A DNA stretch of 64,000 nt from Homarus americanus (Eukaryota; Arthropoda; Malacostraca; Decapoda; Nephropidae), in NCBI RefSeq assembly GCF_018991925.1, contig NW_024753828.1:6298951-6362950 (forward strand). Direction: 5' to 3'. The translations under genes were made by a program, and so were the position numbers. Shown piece after piece: positions 62,003-64,000 of this stretch. How positions within the stretch are numbered: the first letter of the stretch is position 1; every line of letters starts with the position of its first letter. A model generated the notes under the pieces. The model did not search any database. It had not been told where the DNA came from and was given only the letters and a program-made list of their open reading frames with translations.

Positions 62003-62258
62003 CTGTATAATGACTGCTACTGTATAATAAATGCACACCGTATAATGACTGCTGCACCGTATGACTCACACTGTATAATGACTGCTGCGCCGTATAATGA
62101 ACTGCTACTGTATAATGACACACACCGTATAATGACTGCTACTGTATAAATACCGCACCGTATAATGACTCCACACTATAAAATGACTGACACTGTATGA
62201 CTGTGCACTGTATAATGACTCCAACTGTATAATGACTGCCAATAATGACTCAAAAACA
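62003..62258. repeat. 17-bp repeat CTGTATAATGACTGCTA
   Basis: About 14 units with CACCGTATAATGACT variants. Confidence 0.94.
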
Positions 62259-62455
62259 CACTAGACATTATGTTTTTTAGAGAAGATCCTGTGTTATAAA
62301 GTTAAACCAATATTGACAGTAGACAAACGGACGGAAGAACAGTCTCATAATAGCTTAGACGGGAGACAGGTAAGAGGATAACAGGTGAGTGAAAAAATGG
62401 TCTCACAACGCAATTATCACCACCCCCCCCCCCAACACTTGTTAACCTTTAGGGA

Positions 62456-62504
62456 TACATACATACATACATACATACATACATACATACACACATACAT
62501 ACAT
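62456..62504. repeat. (CATA)n microsatellite
   Basis: About 12 units. Confidence 0.96.
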
Positions 62505-62519
62505 GAACCACGAGTAAAG

Positions 62520-63616
<1,097 letters not shown>

Positions 63617-63818
63617 TGGTATAACACAGGCAGTCACTACACACGTGGTATAACACAAGCAGTCACTACACACGTGGTATAACACAAGCAGTCACTACAC
63701 ACGTGGTATAACACAAGCAGTCACTACACACGTGGTATAACACAAGCAGTCACTACACACGTGGTATAACACAAGCAGTCACTACACACGTGGTATAACA
63801 CAAGCAGTCACTACACAC
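63617..63818. repeat. 29-bp repeat GTGGTATAACACAAGCAGTC
   Basis: Seven nearly identical units. The final 180 bp of the window have no feature beyond a short CTT run. Confidence 0.97.
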
Positions 63819-64000
63819 CGTAAGTTCCTCGATGTCTATACACCTTTTTCTTGCATCTGGATTTGTCACAGAACCACGAGAAGCACAACACGATAGTAAA
63901 AATATCTCCTTCTTCTTCTTCTTACGATAATTAAGTTCTTACTGTTGGAAAAATATCTTGAATTCTAACGAAAAGGTTCTGGCTCCTCGTTATGTCCTAT

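Overview
The window is repeat-rich nuclear DNA from an arthropod, most probably a decapod crustacean. This is inferred from its texture: many short interstitial arrays of the arthropod telomere-type pentamer TTAGG/CCTAA, very long di-, tri- and tetranucleotide microsatellites every 1-2 kb, dozens of minisatellites, and LINE families of kinds I associate with decapods. I found no convincing host protein-coding gene, no rRNA, no functional tRNA and no bacterial-type feature. Almost every long open frame outside the transposons is an array whose short unit lacks stops. One 100-base N gap is present (21401-21500).

Layout. Positions 1-16.7 kb are a transposon graveyard: the end of a LINE (1-264), a CR1-like LINE (495-2240, minus), a Tc1-like DNA transposon with intron-like gaps (2.7-4.36 kb, plus), a 33-bp minisatellite (6.7-7.12 kb), a YADD LINE with a C-terminal zinc finger whose 3' end is tandemly duplicated (7.16-8.82 kb), then three head-to-tail copies of an unusual LINE with (TAG)n tails (8.885-13.85 kb), and a decayed second CR1 (14.58-15.88 kb, minus). 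Positions 16.7-31 kb hold G-rich and other minisatellites, a YVDD LINE (18.68-20.4 kb, minus), TTAGG-like tracts and a 1.6-kb array of a 20-bp unit with a 180-bp higher-order period (26.2-27.83 kb). A third CR1 copy (31.08-32.11 kb) is truncated at both ends. From 32 to 64 kb the sequence is mostly micro- and minisatellites, including a 3.3-kb array of a 23-bp unit (45.58-48.85 kb), with tRNA-derived SINE heads, a CR1 3' end (52.2-52.45 kb) and a 206-bp MITE-like inverted-repeat element (59.365-59.57 kb).

How the parts relate. No host pathway is visible. The mobile elements fall into five groups: CR1 (four copies), the YVDD LINE (two coding copies and two more 3' ends), the zinc-finger YADD LINE (one), the TAG-tailed LINE (three tails) and cut-and-paste elements (Tc1-like and MITE-like). 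All coding copies are broken by stops, frameshifts or deletions. The least ordinary structure is 8.86-13.85 kb, where successive LINE copies sit end to end, each joined to the next at a TAG repeat. This suggests insertion into the tail of an earlier copy. All functional statements rest on motif recognition by eye, without database searches.
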